In this document: positions 5,639-13,682 of the stretch, piece after piece
How the letters are laid out: each line of letters opens with the position of its first letter
Position numbering within the stretch: position 1 is the stretch's first letter
Source: Hyphomicrobiales bacterium
Lineage (GTDB): Bacteria > Pseudomonadota > Alphaproteobacteria > Rhizobiales > UBA4765
Assembly: GCA_027487195.1 (NCBI GenBank)
Contig: JAIYEB010000416.1
Coordinates: 1-16,009, forward strand
Length of the DNA: 16,009 nt
Reading direction: 5' to 3'
Translations under genes and position numbers: made by a program
The notes under the pieces: model-generated
What the model was told of the DNA's origin: nothing
Databases searched by the model: none
The model's input: the letters and a program-made list of their open reading frames with translations, nothing else

Positions 5639-8600
5639 GTGCATGTGCTGGTCCGCGAGCGGCATGGCCTAGATGAGGCGGCGGGGGTCGAGGATCCTGA
5701 TCATGCGCCCGCCGAACTCATCATGCTGTCGTTTTCGGACAGTGATCTCTCTGCCTTTTCGGCGGGGTGGCATTCAGCGCCCGGGGGCTTGCCCACCTTA
5801 AGGATCGTGAACCTCAAGCGGCTGCAGCACCCAGCCTCTGTTGATCTTTACGTCGACAAGACAGCGCGGCACGCGCGCGGCATTCTCGTGCGTCTTCTGG
5901 GCGGCATCGACTATTGGCGCTACGGCATTGAGGAACTGCAGCGCATCGCAAGGGAACGCAAAATCGCCCTTGCCGTCATTCCCGGCGATGGCTTTGAGGA
6001 TCCGGCCCTTGATCAGGTTTCAAACCTTCCGGCATCGACGCTGAAGCGGCTTAAAATGCTGTGCGACATCGGAGGTGCGGAAGCCGCGCGGGCCGCCCTG
6101 TCCCAGCTTGCGCTGGCGTGCGGGCTTTCGGCAGTGCCGGTTCTGGGAACCCAGGGCCTGCCGAAGAACGGTTTCCTGTCGCGTGGCGGCCGGCAGACCT
6201 GCGCCATCGATCAGGTGCTTGAAGCCGAGGGCCGGCGCGGAACCGCCGTTCTCGTGTCCTACCGCTCATTCCTCGCGGCAGCGGATACCGCCCCTTTGCA
6301 GGCCGTGCACGGCGCGCTTGAGGCCAAAGGCTTTCGCGTTGTCAGCCTGTTTGTTCCCTCGCTCAAGGACCCGGAAAGTGCGGCCTGGCTTTCCGGTTGG
6401 CTCCAGCGGCTGGAGCCAGAGGTCATCATCAATGCCACGGCATTTTCAGGTAAGGGTGACAGCGACGCCACGCCGTTTGATGTGATCGACGCACCGGTGC
6501 TGCAGGTTGCGCTGGCGGGCTCCGATCGCGCGACCTGGCACAGCGCCCAGCGCGGGCTCTCGCCCGCTGATCTTGCCATGCATGTGGTGCTGCCGGAGGT
6601 CGATGGGCGCATTTTTGCCGGTGCTGTCTCGTTCAAGGAACCGGAAGCCCATGACGAGGTGCTCGGCATCGGGCTCAGACGCCACGTTCCCGATCCAGAG
6701 CTGATTGGCCTGGTTGCAGAGCGCGCTGCAGCCCTCAGCGACCTGCGTCAGAAGCCGAACGTGGACACACGTTTGGCCCTCATCCTTTCGACATATCCCG
6801 GTCGCGACGATCAGACAGCGCACGCCGTGGGGCTCGATGCGCCGCAAAGCGCGCTCACGATCTTGAACCGTCTTGACGAGGAAGGGTTCAGCGTTGGCCC
6901 CATCCCGGCCAGCGGCGAGGACCTGATCGCTGGTCTTGCGACCCATCGCCTGACCTGGTCCGCTGAGGCCTACCGCACCGCGCTTAGCACGTTGGCTCCA
7001 TCCCTTCAGGACGCACTCGTTGCGCGCTGGGGGCCAGTACCCGATGAGACCCCGTCGTTTCCGGCGATCCAGATCGGGAACGTCATGCTTGCGCTTCAGC
7101 CAGAGCGTGGCACCGCCGCCGAGCGAGCCCAGCGCTACCACGACCCAAACGAACCGCCGTGCCATGCCTATGTCGCGTTCCACCTCTGGCTGCGACACGC
7201 GCTGAAGATTGACGCGCTGATCCATCTCGGCGCGCACGGCACGCTGGAGTGGCTGCCTGGAAAATCCGTGGCGCTGTCGCCCTCGTGCTGGCCAGCTGCG
7301 CTGATCGGCGCATTGCCGGTGATCTATCCGTTTGTGGTCAATGACCCAGGCGAAGCGGCTGCAGCCAAACGCCGGATCAGCGCGGTGACTGTTGGCCACA
7401 TTCCGCCTCCGCTGATCAGCGGCGGCGTACCTGCTGGCCTTTCGACCATCGAGCGGCTGCTTGATGAATATGCGACAGCCGATGGGCTTGATCCAAGGCG
7501 GCGCGAGCGGCTGATGCGCGACATCCTCAACGAAGCCCGCGCCTCAGGTCTGGATCGCGATGCAGGTCTTGACGGCACTGCAGACCGTGCAAGCCAGCTC
7601 GCGGCGCTCGATGCCTTCGTGTGCGACATCAAGGTGAGCCAGTTTCCGGACGGGCTTCATGTCTTTGGCCGCGCACCTGACGGCGCCGACGCCGATGTCA
7701 CGTCTGCCGTTGAAAGCGAGATGACCGGTCTCATGACCGCCCTTTCCGGTCGCCATCTCAGGCCCGGACCGTCTGGCTCGCCGTGGCGCGGAAGGCGCGA
7801 CGTTCTCCCGACGGGCCGAAATCTCTTCACGATCGATCCGCGAACCGTCCCGACGCGCTCGGCCTTTGATCAGGGGCAGCGGTTGGCGGACGCGCTTTTG
7901 ACGCGCCATCTGCAGGATCAAGGCGAGCCGCTGCGCACAGCCTTCATCGACCTCTGGGGGTCCGCGACCATGCGCACCTCGGGCGAGAGCTTTGCGATGG
8001 CGCTTGTCCTGATTGGTGTTCGCCCGATCTGGGATGCCTCTTCCGGGCGGGTTTCAGGCTTCGAGATCACCACGCCCGCAGCCGTCGGGCGGCCACGGGT
8101 TGATGTGACGCTCAGGATGTCCGGCCTGTTTCGCGATGTCTTTCCCTCCCTCGCGTTGCTGTTTGAACAAGCCGTCGCAGCGCTTTCAAAGCTCGATGAG
8201 CCGTTTGATGAAAACCCGCTGGTGAAACAGTCCGGAGCACGGGTCTATGGCCCGAAGCCCGGAACCTATGGCCTAGGCCTTGACGGCGCGCTTGATGACC
8301 TCAGCCCGTCAGGGACGGAACGGGCCGTAGAGGCCTGGATCGCGGGTTCACAACATGCCTTTGGAGCCATCGAGCGTGAGGATCGTGGCGGCCTGCTGCA
8401 ACGCGTTGGCGCTGCAGAAGTCCATGTGGGCGTGCAGGATTTGCCCGAGACCGACATCCTCACAGCATCCGACAATGCAGCCCATACGGGTGGATTTGCC
8501 GCGACCGCGCGCGCGCTCGGCTCGTCCCCAGCCCTGATCCATGTCGATACGACCCGCTCTGGTCAGGCCAGTGCCCGCACGCTCCCGAGCGAGATCGCAC

Positions 8601-8911
8601 GCATCGTGCGCTCGCGCGCGGCCAATCCGGCATGGATTGCCGGCCAGATGCGGCATGGCTATCGCGGCGCTGCGGCACTTTCTGGAACGCTCGACCAGAT
8701 GGCAGCCTTCTCTGCGCTGGCCGGCGCAACCCACAGCCATCTGTTCGATGCCTACTTCAACGCCACACTTGGCAACGAGGACATCGTCCGGTTCATGGAA
8801 GACAAGAACCCTGCAGCGCTCGCCGCGATGCGCCAGCGTTTTCGCGATCTGGTTGAGCATGGGCATTGGAAAACCCGGCGCAACAGCGTTGTGGCGGAGG
8901 CTGCGGAATGA
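5639..8911 (+). CDS. cobN: Aerobic cobaltochelatase large subunit CobN
   Basis: Large subunit of the ATP-dependent CobNST complex, which inserts Co(II) into hydrogenobyrinic acid a,c-diamide. It has 1090 residues, shorter than the roughly 1275 I recall for Pseudomonas denitrificans CobN but like the Rhodobacter-type form. The N-terminus carries the conserved VLSFSDSDLSAFSAGWH and the ILVRLLGGIDYW block. The CobN/BchH signature HLGAHGTLEWLPGKS lies near 528-542. KQSGARVYGPKPGTYGLGLD is near 860-885, and the C-terminal VRFMEDKNPAALAAM with HWKTRRNSV closes the protein. I see no break or frameshift. The start is GTG at 5639: homologues begin MHVL- and no ATG is available. A G-rich stretch lies about 10 nt upstream. 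The stop overlaps the cobG ATG. The AAA+ partners CobS and CobT are not in the window. Confidence 0.96.
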   Translation: MHVLVRERHGLDEAAGVEDPDHAPAELIMLSFSDSDLSAFSAGWHSAPGGLPTLRIVNLKRLQHPASVDLYVDKTARHARGILVRLLGGIDYWRYGIEELQRIARERKIALAVIPGDGFEDPALDQVSNLPASTLKRLKMLCDIGGAEAARAALSQLALACGLSAVPVLGTQGLPKNGFLSRGGRQTCAIDQVLEAEGRRGTAVLVSYRSFLAAADTAPLQAVHGALEAKGFRVVSLFVPSLKDPESAAWLSGWLQRLEPEVIINATAFSGKGDSDATPFDVIDAPVLQVALAGSDRATWHSAQRGLSPADLAMHVVLPEVDGRIFAGAVSFKEPEAHDEVLGIGLRRHVPDPELIGLVAERAAALSDLRQKPNVDTRLALILSTYPGRDDQTAHAVGLDAPQSALTILNRLDEEGFSVGPIPASGEDLIAGLATHRLTWSAEAYRTALSTLAPSLQDALVARWGPVPDETPSFPAIQIGNVMLALQPERGTAAERAQRYHDPNEPPCHAYVAFHLWLRHALKIDALIHLGAHGTLEWLPGKSVALSPSCWPAALIGALPVIYPFVVNDPGEAAAAKRRISAVTVGHIPPPLISGGVPAGLSTIERLLDEYATADGLDPRRRERLMRDILNEARASGLDRDAGLDGTADRASQLAALDAFVCDIKVSQFPDGLHVFGRAPDGADADVTSAVESEMTGLMTALSGRHLRPGPSGSPWRGRRDVLPTGRNLFTIDPRTVPTRSAFDQGQRLADALLTRHLQDQGEPLRTAFIDLWGSATMRTSGESFAMALVLIGVRPIWDASSGRVSGFEITTPAAVGRPRVDVTLRMSGLFRDVFPSLALLFEQAVAALSKLDEPFDENPLVKQSGARVYGPKPGTYGLGLDGALDDLSPSGTERAVEAWIAGSQHAFGAIEREDRGGLLQRVGAAEVHVGVQDLPETDILTASDNAAHTGGFAATARALGSSPALIHVDTTRSGQASARTLPSEIARIVRSRAANPAWIAGQMRHGYRGAAALSGTLDQMAAFSALAGATHSHLFDAYFNATLGNEDIVRFMEDKNPAALAAMRQRFRDLVEHGHWKTRRNSVVAEAAE

Positions 8912-9903
8912 GCGCCATCGTCAAGGGATGGTGCCCGACTGCGCTACGCCCCATGGCCTCGGGCGATGGGCTTCTGGTGCGGCTGCGCCCAAGATTTGGA
9001 CGCCTCAATCCAGATGATCTCGACGCTCTTGCAGTGCTTGCGGCACGCCACGGCAACGGCCTGATTGATCTGACACGACGTGGAAGCCTGCAGTTCAGGG
9101 GCCTGACGCAGGACAGCCATCAACGCTTTGTCGACGAGGCGCTGGCAGAAGGCCTTGCGGACCGAAGCGACGTTGCCCACCGCATTCTGGTTGATCCCTT
9201 GGGTGGATCGCAGGCCTTGCTCACGGCGGCGCGCTTGATGGACGTGCTGGCGGGTTGGCGGTTGCGCGATCAGCTGCCAGCCAAAATGCAGTTTGCAATC
9301 GGGGCTGTCGATGGCGACATCGTGATGGCACCGGATGGGGATCCCCATGAAGCTCTCGCTCTGGCCGATGGGCTGATTACCGAGGGGCGAAAGCCCAGGG
9401 CATCGTCACCCCCCCCTCGCCTGCCTGGCCAGCTTGCCGGCGGCTTGCTCATTGGTGCCGCATTCGGACGCCTGGAGGCTTCAGGCCTTGCTGCGCTCGC
9501 GACACTGTGCCGGGAAGAAGGCCTATCCGAGGTGCGGTTGACACCCTGGCGTCTTCTCCTGCTGGCTGGAGCGGATGAAAGCGTGAGCCACAGGATTGAG
9601 GCCCTTGGATTCATCACACGCGCCGACGATCCGCGCCTGAGCGTCGATGCCTGCCCGGGAACCCCACAATGCACATCGTCTAGTGTCGATACGCGGGCGC
9701 TCGCGATGTCGCTGTCTCACCATGCCAAGGGGCGATCTGTTCACATCTCGGGATGCGCCAAGGGGTGCGCCCGTTCAGCTTCGGCAGACATTGTGCTCGC
9801 CGGAAGGAACGGCCGCTACGACCTGATCCGCAATGGCCGTGCGGACAGCCCGCCGCTCCTGAGCGGGCTTGATGGCGATGCCGCCCTGAGGGCAATCATA
9901 TGA
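8908..9903 (+). CDS. cobG: Precorrin-3B synthase CobG (Fe-S monooxygenase)
   Basis: Uses O2 to convert precorrin-3A to precorrin-3B, the step that marks the aerobic corrin pathway. It belongs to the sulfite/nitrite-reductase-like haemoprotein fold. The N-terminal half has VKGWCPTALRPMASGDGLLVRLRP and the GLIDLTRRGSLQFRGL block. The C-terminal half carries the four cluster ligands in CPGTPQC (Cys249, Cys255) and CAKGC (Cys283, Cys287), followed by DIVLAGRNGRYDL. At 331 residues it is shorter than the P. denitrificans enzyme (about 459 as I recall), but all expected blocks are in frame. The ATG at 8908 is set by the ATGA overlap with cobN; an upstream in-frame ATG at 8866 lies inside cobN and is rejected. 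It overlaps cobH the same way. Confidence 0.95.
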   Translation: MSAIVKGWCPTALRPMASGDGLLVRLRPRFGRLNPDDLDALAVLAARHGNGLIDLTRRGSLQFRGLTQDSHQRFVDEALAEGLADRSDVAHRILVDPLGGSQALLTAARLMDVLAGWRLRDQLPAKMQFAIGAVDGDIVMAPDGDPHEALALADGLITEGRKPRASSPPPRLPGQLAGGLLIGAAFGRLEASGLAALATLCREEGLSEVRLTPWRLLLLAGADESVSHRIEALGFITRADDPRLSVDACPGTPQCTSSSVDTRALAMSLSHHAKGRSVHISGCAKGCARSASADIVLAGRNGRYDLIRNGRADSPPLLSGLDGDAALRAII

Positions 9904-10529
9904 CCCATGTTTATGAGAAAGACGGCGCTGCGATCTATGCCCGGTCGTTTGCCATCATCCGAAGCGAAGCCGATCTGTCAGCCTTTGCCGACAATGAGGA
10001 GAAGGTCGCGGTCCGCATGATCCACGCCTGCGGCATGGTCGATCTGGCACGTGACATCGTGTTCGGTCCCGGCTTTGCGGATGCCGCACGGGCGGCACTT
10101 CAGGCGGGAGCCCCGATCCTGTGTGACGCGCGAATGGTTGCCGATGGTGTGACCCGCGCGCGCCTTCCAGCAGGCAACGAGGTCATCTGCACGCTGACCG
10201 ATCCACGGACTGCCGGCCTTGCAGCCGAGATTGGGACAACCCGCAGCGCAGCGGCGATGGAACTCTGGCGGCCGCATCTTTCCGGCGCGCTGGTGGCTGT
10301 CGGTAACGCGCCAACCTCGCTGTTTCGTCTGCTCGAAATGATGGATGACCCTGATTGTCCAAGGCCAGCCGCCATCATCGGGATACCGGTGGGTTTTGTC
10401 GGGGCCGCAGAATCCAAGGATGCCCTGATAGCGGATGGTCGCGTCCCCTCGCTGATTGTCAGGGGGCGAAGAGGCGGCAGCGCCATGGCAGCGGCAGTTG
10501 TCAACGCGCTCGCGAGCGAGCGGGAATGA
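9900..10529 (+). CDS. cobH: Precorrin-8X methylmutase CobH
   Basis: Moves the C11 methyl group of precorrin-8X to C12, giving hydrogenobyrinic acid, the last ring-forming step before amidation and cobalt insertion. The 209-residue length is standard. His42 in VRMIHACGMVDL corresponds to the catalytic His43 of the P. denitrificans enzyme. Other family blocks are ILCDARMVADGVTR, the VAVGNAPTSLFRLLE segment, and IGIPVGFVGAAESKDAL near the C-terminus. The ATG overlaps the cobG stop and the TGA overlaps the cobI start, both as ATGA. The product needs CobL, CobM and CobK upstream in the pathway, none of which is in this window. Confidence 0.97.
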   Translation: MTHVYEKDGAAIYARSFAIIRSEADLSAFADNEEKVAVRMIHACGMVDLARDIVFGPGFADAARAALQAGAPILCDARMVADGVTRARLPAGNEVICTLTDPRTAGLAAEIGTTRSAAAMELWRPHLSGALVAVGNAPTSLFRLLEMMDDPDCPRPAAIIGIPVGFVGAAESKDALIADGRVPSLIVRGRRGGSAMAAAVVNALASERE

Positions 10530-11260
10530 CGCGCACTGGCACCATCTATGGTGTTGGCCTTGGACCCGGCGCGCCGGACCTGATGAGCGTTCGCGCGGAT
10601 CGGATCGTGCGTGGCGCGAGACATATCGCCTACTTCCACAGAAGCGGGCGCGTTGGTCATGCGCGCACAATCGTCGAGGGCCTTCTGCACCCCGAGGTCT
10701 CATCGATTGCCATGACGTATCCTGTTACGACCGAGATTGCGGTCGATACGACTGACTACAATCAGGCGCTGGCGACGTTCTACGATCATACAGCAGCGCA
10801 ACTGATTGCCCTTTCGCAAGCCGGTGAGGATGTCGTGGTCCTTTGTGAGGGCGACCCGCTGTTCTACGGCTCGTTCATGCATCTCCATGTCCGGGTCGCG
10901 CCAAGGGCGCGGGTTGAAATTGTTCCCGGCATTACCGGCATGTCCGGCTGCTGGACCGTGATCGGCGAGCCTGTGACATGGGGAGACGACGTGCTGACGG
11001 TCATCCCGGGCACACTTTCTGAGAGCGAGATTGTCCGGCGACTTCGGGATACCGATGCTGCGGTGATCATGAAGCTTGGGCGAAACCTGCCAAAGGTGCG
11101 CGCGGCTCTCAGTGCGGCTGGCCTGTCTGATCGCGCCTTTTACGTCGAGCGCGGAACAATGCCGGGCGAGACGGTCATGAAGCTCGGGGACAAGGCTGAT
11201 GACATGGCACCCTATTTTTCCATGATCATTATTCACGGCCATGGGCGCCGACCGACATGA
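10526..11260 (+). CDS. cobI: Precorrin-2 C20-methyltransferase CobI
   Basis: SAM-dependent methyltransferase that methylates C20 of precorrin-2 to give precorrin-3A, the substrate of CobG. The 244 residues match the family. The N-terminal tetrapyrrole-methylase loop is GVGLGPGAPDLMSVRA. The second glycine-rich site reads VVLCEGDPLFYGSFMHLHVR, where GDP-x-FYGSF is typical of the C20 enzymes. VEIVPGITGMSG follows. The start is the ATG overlapping the cobH stop; a longer open frame upstream from 10355 lies inside cobH and is not coding. Ends in an ATGA overlap with cobJ. Confidence 0.96.
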   Translation: MTRTGTIYGVGLGPGAPDLMSVRADRIVRGARHIAYFHRSGRVGHARTIVEGLLHPEVSSIAMTYPVTTEIAVDTTDYNQALATFYDHTAAQLIALSQAGEDVVVLCEGDPLFYGSFMHLHVRVAPRARVEIVPGITGMSGCWTVIGEPVTWGDDVLTVIPGTLSESEIVRRLRDTDAAVIMKLGRNLPKVRAALSAAGLSDRAFYVERGTMPGETVMKLGDKADDMAPYFSMIIIHGHGRRPT

Positions 11261-12012
11261 CCGGGCGATTGACGATCCTCGGGCTTGGCCCGTTTGGGCC
11301 AGATCAGACCACGCCCGAAGCCGCAACAGCCCTCAACGAGGCCGATGAGGTCTTTGGCTATGCAACCTATCTCGCCCGCGTCACGCCGCGCGCCGGGCAA
11401 AAGCTCCACGCAAGCGACAATCGCGAGGAAATCGACAGGGCGCGCGCAGCTCTGGTAGCTGCGAGCCAGGGCCACCGCGTCGTGGTTGTATCGTCGGGCG
11501 ATCCCGGCGTCTTTGCCATGGCCTCCGCGGTTTTTGAGGCCATCGACACCGGCGAGCCTGCCTGGCGCTCGCTTGACGTCGTGGTGCTTCCCGGTGTGAC
11601 CGCGATGCTGGCTGCGGCAGCACGGTTTGGCGCGCCGTTTGGCCATGATTTTTGCGCCATCAACCTGTCAGACAATCTGAAGCCCTGGAGCCTGATTGAA
11701 CAGCGCCTGGCAGCAGCTGCCGGCGCAGGCTTTGCCATGGCGCTCTACAACCCGGTTTCAAAAGCGCGGCCATCGCAGCTCACAGCGGCGTTCCGGCTGT
11801 TGTCGAGCCATCTTGCGCCAGAGACATTGGTGATGTTCGCGCTCGCCGTGGGCGATAAGGCGCACGAGCATCTTCAGGTCTCAACGCTTCGTGAGGCACC
11901 AGAACAGCAAGCCGACATGCGCACCATTGTGCTGATTGGAACGGCATCAACCCGCTCCATCGAGCGGCCTTCGGGCAGGCCCTTCATCTACACCCTGAGG
12001 CATGCCCTATGA
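11257..12012 (+). CDS. cobJ: Precorrin-3B C17-methyltransferase CobJ
   Basis: SAM-dependent enzyme that methylates C17 of precorrin-3B and drives ring contraction to precorrin-4. It has 251 residues, the usual single-domain length. Blocks seen: LTILGLGPFGPDQTTPEA at the N-terminus, VFGYATYL, the VVVVSSGDPGVFAMA loop, DFCAINLSDNLKPW and ALYNPVSKARPSQ, all in the order of CobJ/CbiH. It begins inside the cobI stop codon and is the last corrin gene of the riboswitch-led operon in this window. Its own stop again overlaps an ATG (12009), but that frame closes after 19 codons. Confidence 0.96.
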   Translation: MTGRLTILGLGPFGPDQTTPEAATALNEADEVFGYATYLARVTPRAGQKLHASDNREEIDRARAALVAASQGHRVVVVSSGDPGVFAMASAVFEAIDTGEPAWRSLDVVVLPGVTAMLAAAARFGAPFGHDFCAINLSDNLKPWSLIEQRLAAAAGAGFAMALYNPVSKARPSQLTAAFRLLSSHLAPETLVMFALAVGDKAHEHLQVSTLREAPEQQADMRTIVLIGTASTRSIERPSGRPFIYTLRHAL

Positions 12013-12054
12013 CAGGCTTGCGTACGGTGTCGAGACGTTGCTATCGCAGCGCAC

Positions 12055-12579
12055 ATGCTCACACCTGAACAACTCCTGTCCCGGCTGGATGCGCTCGGCA
12101 TTGCGCACAGGACCTGGCATCACGAGCCGTTTCACACGGTTGAAGAGAGCGAAGCCGCGGGTGCCGACATCCCCGGAGCGCATATCAAGAACCTGTTCCT
12201 CAAATGTGAGAAAGGGCCCTTGGTCCTGCTGACCGCGCTGCATCACGCGCGCATCGACCTGAAACAGCTGGCGCCGGCGATCGGGTTGAAGCGCTTCTCA
12301 TTCGGCAGACCGGAGCTCCTCAAGGAGGCGCTTGGTGTGGCCCCCGGCTCGGTGACACCATTCGCACTGATCAATGATACCGGCCTGAAGGTTCGCTTTT
12401 TGCTCGACAGTGCAGTGTTCGATCACGAGCTTGTCGCTGCCCACCCGCTTGTGAACACCGCGACGACTGTTATTGCCACCCGCGATCTCGTACGCTTCGC
12501 CCATGCCAGCGGCCACAGTGTCGAGGCCTATGATACAGCTCAGGGACAATTGCGCCCGGAGCGAAGCCGGTTACTCTGA
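12055..12579 (+). CDS. PrdX/YbaK-type prolyl-tRNA editing protein
   Basis: A 174-residue stand-alone member of the prolyl-tRNA synthetase-associated editing domain family, which hydrolyses mischarged tRNA (usually Ala-tRNA-Pro in PrdX proteins). Supporting features are the N-terminal LDALGIAHRTWHHEPFHTVEES, the IPGAHIKNLFLK block with the conserved Lys, RFSFGRPELLKEALGVAPGSVTPFALIND, and VNTATTVIATRDLVRF near the end. It starts at ATG 12055, 42 bp after cobJ, with no strong ribosome site. It is the first of six non-corrin genes on the same strand. The exact tRNA substrate cannot be read from the sequence. Whether it is read through from the cob operon is open; I see no terminator between them. 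Confidence 0.88.
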   Translation: MLTPEQLLSRLDALGIAHRTWHHEPFHTVEESEAAGADIPGAHIKNLFLKCEKGPLVLLTALHHARIDLKQLAPAIGLKRFSFGRPELLKEALGVAPGSVTPFALINDTGLKVRFLLDSAVFDHELVAAHPLVNTATTVIATRDLVRFAHASGHSVEAYDTAQGQLRPERSRLL

Positions 12580-12583
12580 CCCC

Positions 12584-13438
12584 ATGCACGCTGAGCCCAT
12601 GAACAACACCATCGACCTCCAGCACCTCTATTTCAACCGCGGCCTTGTGCCGGATCATCTCGCGATCTTCGCGCGGTGGGCGGATCAATCGGCGACGCTG
12701 CGCGCGGCAAATCCGGGAATGACCACGCTCACGACCGGGCCAAAACCACGGCAGAAGGTCGATATCTTCCCGGGTGCGCCCAACAGTCCGGTCTTCCTGT
12801 TTGTTCATGGCGGCTACTGGCAGGCCATGGACCGGGAAACCCACCATTTTGCAGCCCAGGGGCTTCTGTCTCACGGCATGACAGTCGCGTTTGCAGGCTA
12901 CACGCTGGCGCCTGAGGCATCGATCGGTCAGATCCTGTCGGAAATTCGCGCATCCGTGATCGCGCTCTGCCAGCACTTGAACCGCCCCATCATCATCAGC
13001 GGACATTCCGCCGGCGGGCATATTGCCAGCGCCATCCTCGCCTCGGACTGGTCAACGACGACGGCTGCGCTCGGATTTCACCCGGTTTCAGGCGGCCTTC
13101 CGATTTCAGGCGTCTTTGAGCTTGAACCCTTGCTCGCGACCACAATGAACCAGGCGTTGAAGCTTGATGTCGCGTCAGCCCGCAGCCTGTCGACACGGCT
13201 GTGGCCGGCGCCAGCGGGCCAGCGGGCGATTGTCGCGGTTGGCGGCGATGAGAGCTCGGAGTTCCTGCGCCAGACCCGCGGCCTCGTGGCGGCATGGATG
13301 ACAAGTGGCGTTGATTGCACCGAGCTTGTCGTGCCGGGCACAAACCACTTCACGGTTCTCGACCACTTCAGCGATCCCGGGAGCGCTCTGACGCGCGCGG
13401 CACTCGCCCTTGCAACCCAGATGCCGGCAGGAGCCTGA
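12584..13438 (+). CDS. Alpha/beta hydrolase, kynurenine-formamidase-like
   Basis: Serine hydrolase with the alpha/beta fold; 284 residues from ATG 12584. The oxyanion-hole motif HGGYW (75-79) is the form typical of arylformamidases (kynurenine formamidases). The catalytic triad is visible: Ser142 in GHSAGGH, Asp222 in GGDESSEF and His255 in GTNHF. The family fits hydrolysis of N-formylkynurenine or a similar small amide or ester, but no other tryptophan-catabolism gene is in the window, so the substrate is open. ATG 12599 (LYFNRGLVPDH follows) is an equally good start; the frame also extends upstream to 12473, but that part overlaps prdX and looks non-coding. It is 4 bp after prdX and 5 bp before the RAM-domain gene. 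Confidence 0.85.
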   Translation: MHAEPMNNTIDLQHLYFNRGLVPDHLAIFARWADQSATLRAANPGMTTLTTGPKPRQKVDIFPGAPNSPVFLFVHGGYWQAMDRETHHFAAQGLLSHGMTVAFAGYTLAPEASIGQILSEIRASVIALCQHLNRPIIISGHSAGGHIASAILASDWSTTTAALGFHPVSGGLPISGVFELEPLLATTMNQALKLDVASARSLSTRLWPAPAGQRAIVAVGGDESSEFLRQTRGLVAAWMTSGVDCTELVVPGTNHFTVLDHFSDPGSALTRAALALATQMPAGA

Positions 13439-13443
13439 CCAAC

Positions 13444-13680
13444 ATGCGCGCCTTCTTTGTCCAGATCAAATGCGAGCTTGGCCGCACCTACGAGGTTGCG
13501 ACTGCCATTGCGGATGCGGAAATCGCCTCGGAAATCTATTCGACCGCAGGTGACTACGAACTGCTGGTCAAGTTCTACGTGCCCCAGGAAACCGACATTG
13601 GTCTGTTCGTGACGGACCAGGTGCAGCGCTTCAAGGGCATCAAGGACACCCGCACCATCATCTGCTTCAAGGCCTTCTAG
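13444..13680 (+). CDS. Stand-alone Lrp/AsnC ligand-binding (RAM) domain protein
   Basis: A 78-residue protein that is only the RAM domain (regulation of amino acid metabolism) of Lrp/AsnC regulators, with no helix-turn-helix. Typical features are FVQIKCELGRTYEVATAI at the N-terminus, ASEIYSTAGDYELLVKFYV in the middle and TRTIICFKAF at the end. Such proteins can form rings and bind amino acids, and may act as effector sensors or partners of full-length Lrp proteins; the role here is unknown. The ATG at 13444 is 5 bp after the hydrolase stop, and the next gene starts 2 bp after its TAG, suggesting an operon. An open frame extends upstream to 13315 within the hydrolase gene, but the family begins at this Met. 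Confidence 0.88.
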   Translation: MRAFFVQIKCELGRTYEVATAIADAEIASEIYSTAGDYELLVKFYVPQETDIGLFVTDQVQRFKGIKDTRTIICFKAF

Positions 13681-13682
13681 AT

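Noticed and set aside
6446..7399. Minus-strand open frame of 317 codons
   Set aside because: Shadow of cobN; no motif and no ribosome site.
12013..12054. Promoter for prdX (TTGCGT ... TATCGC)
   Set aside because: Both boxes deviate from consensus and such matches are frequent by chance; not enough to call.
12009..12068. 19-codon frame beginning in the cobJ stop codon
   Set aside because: Not called as a gene: too short, no domain, overlaps the prdX start; kept only as a possible relic of a lost gene junction.
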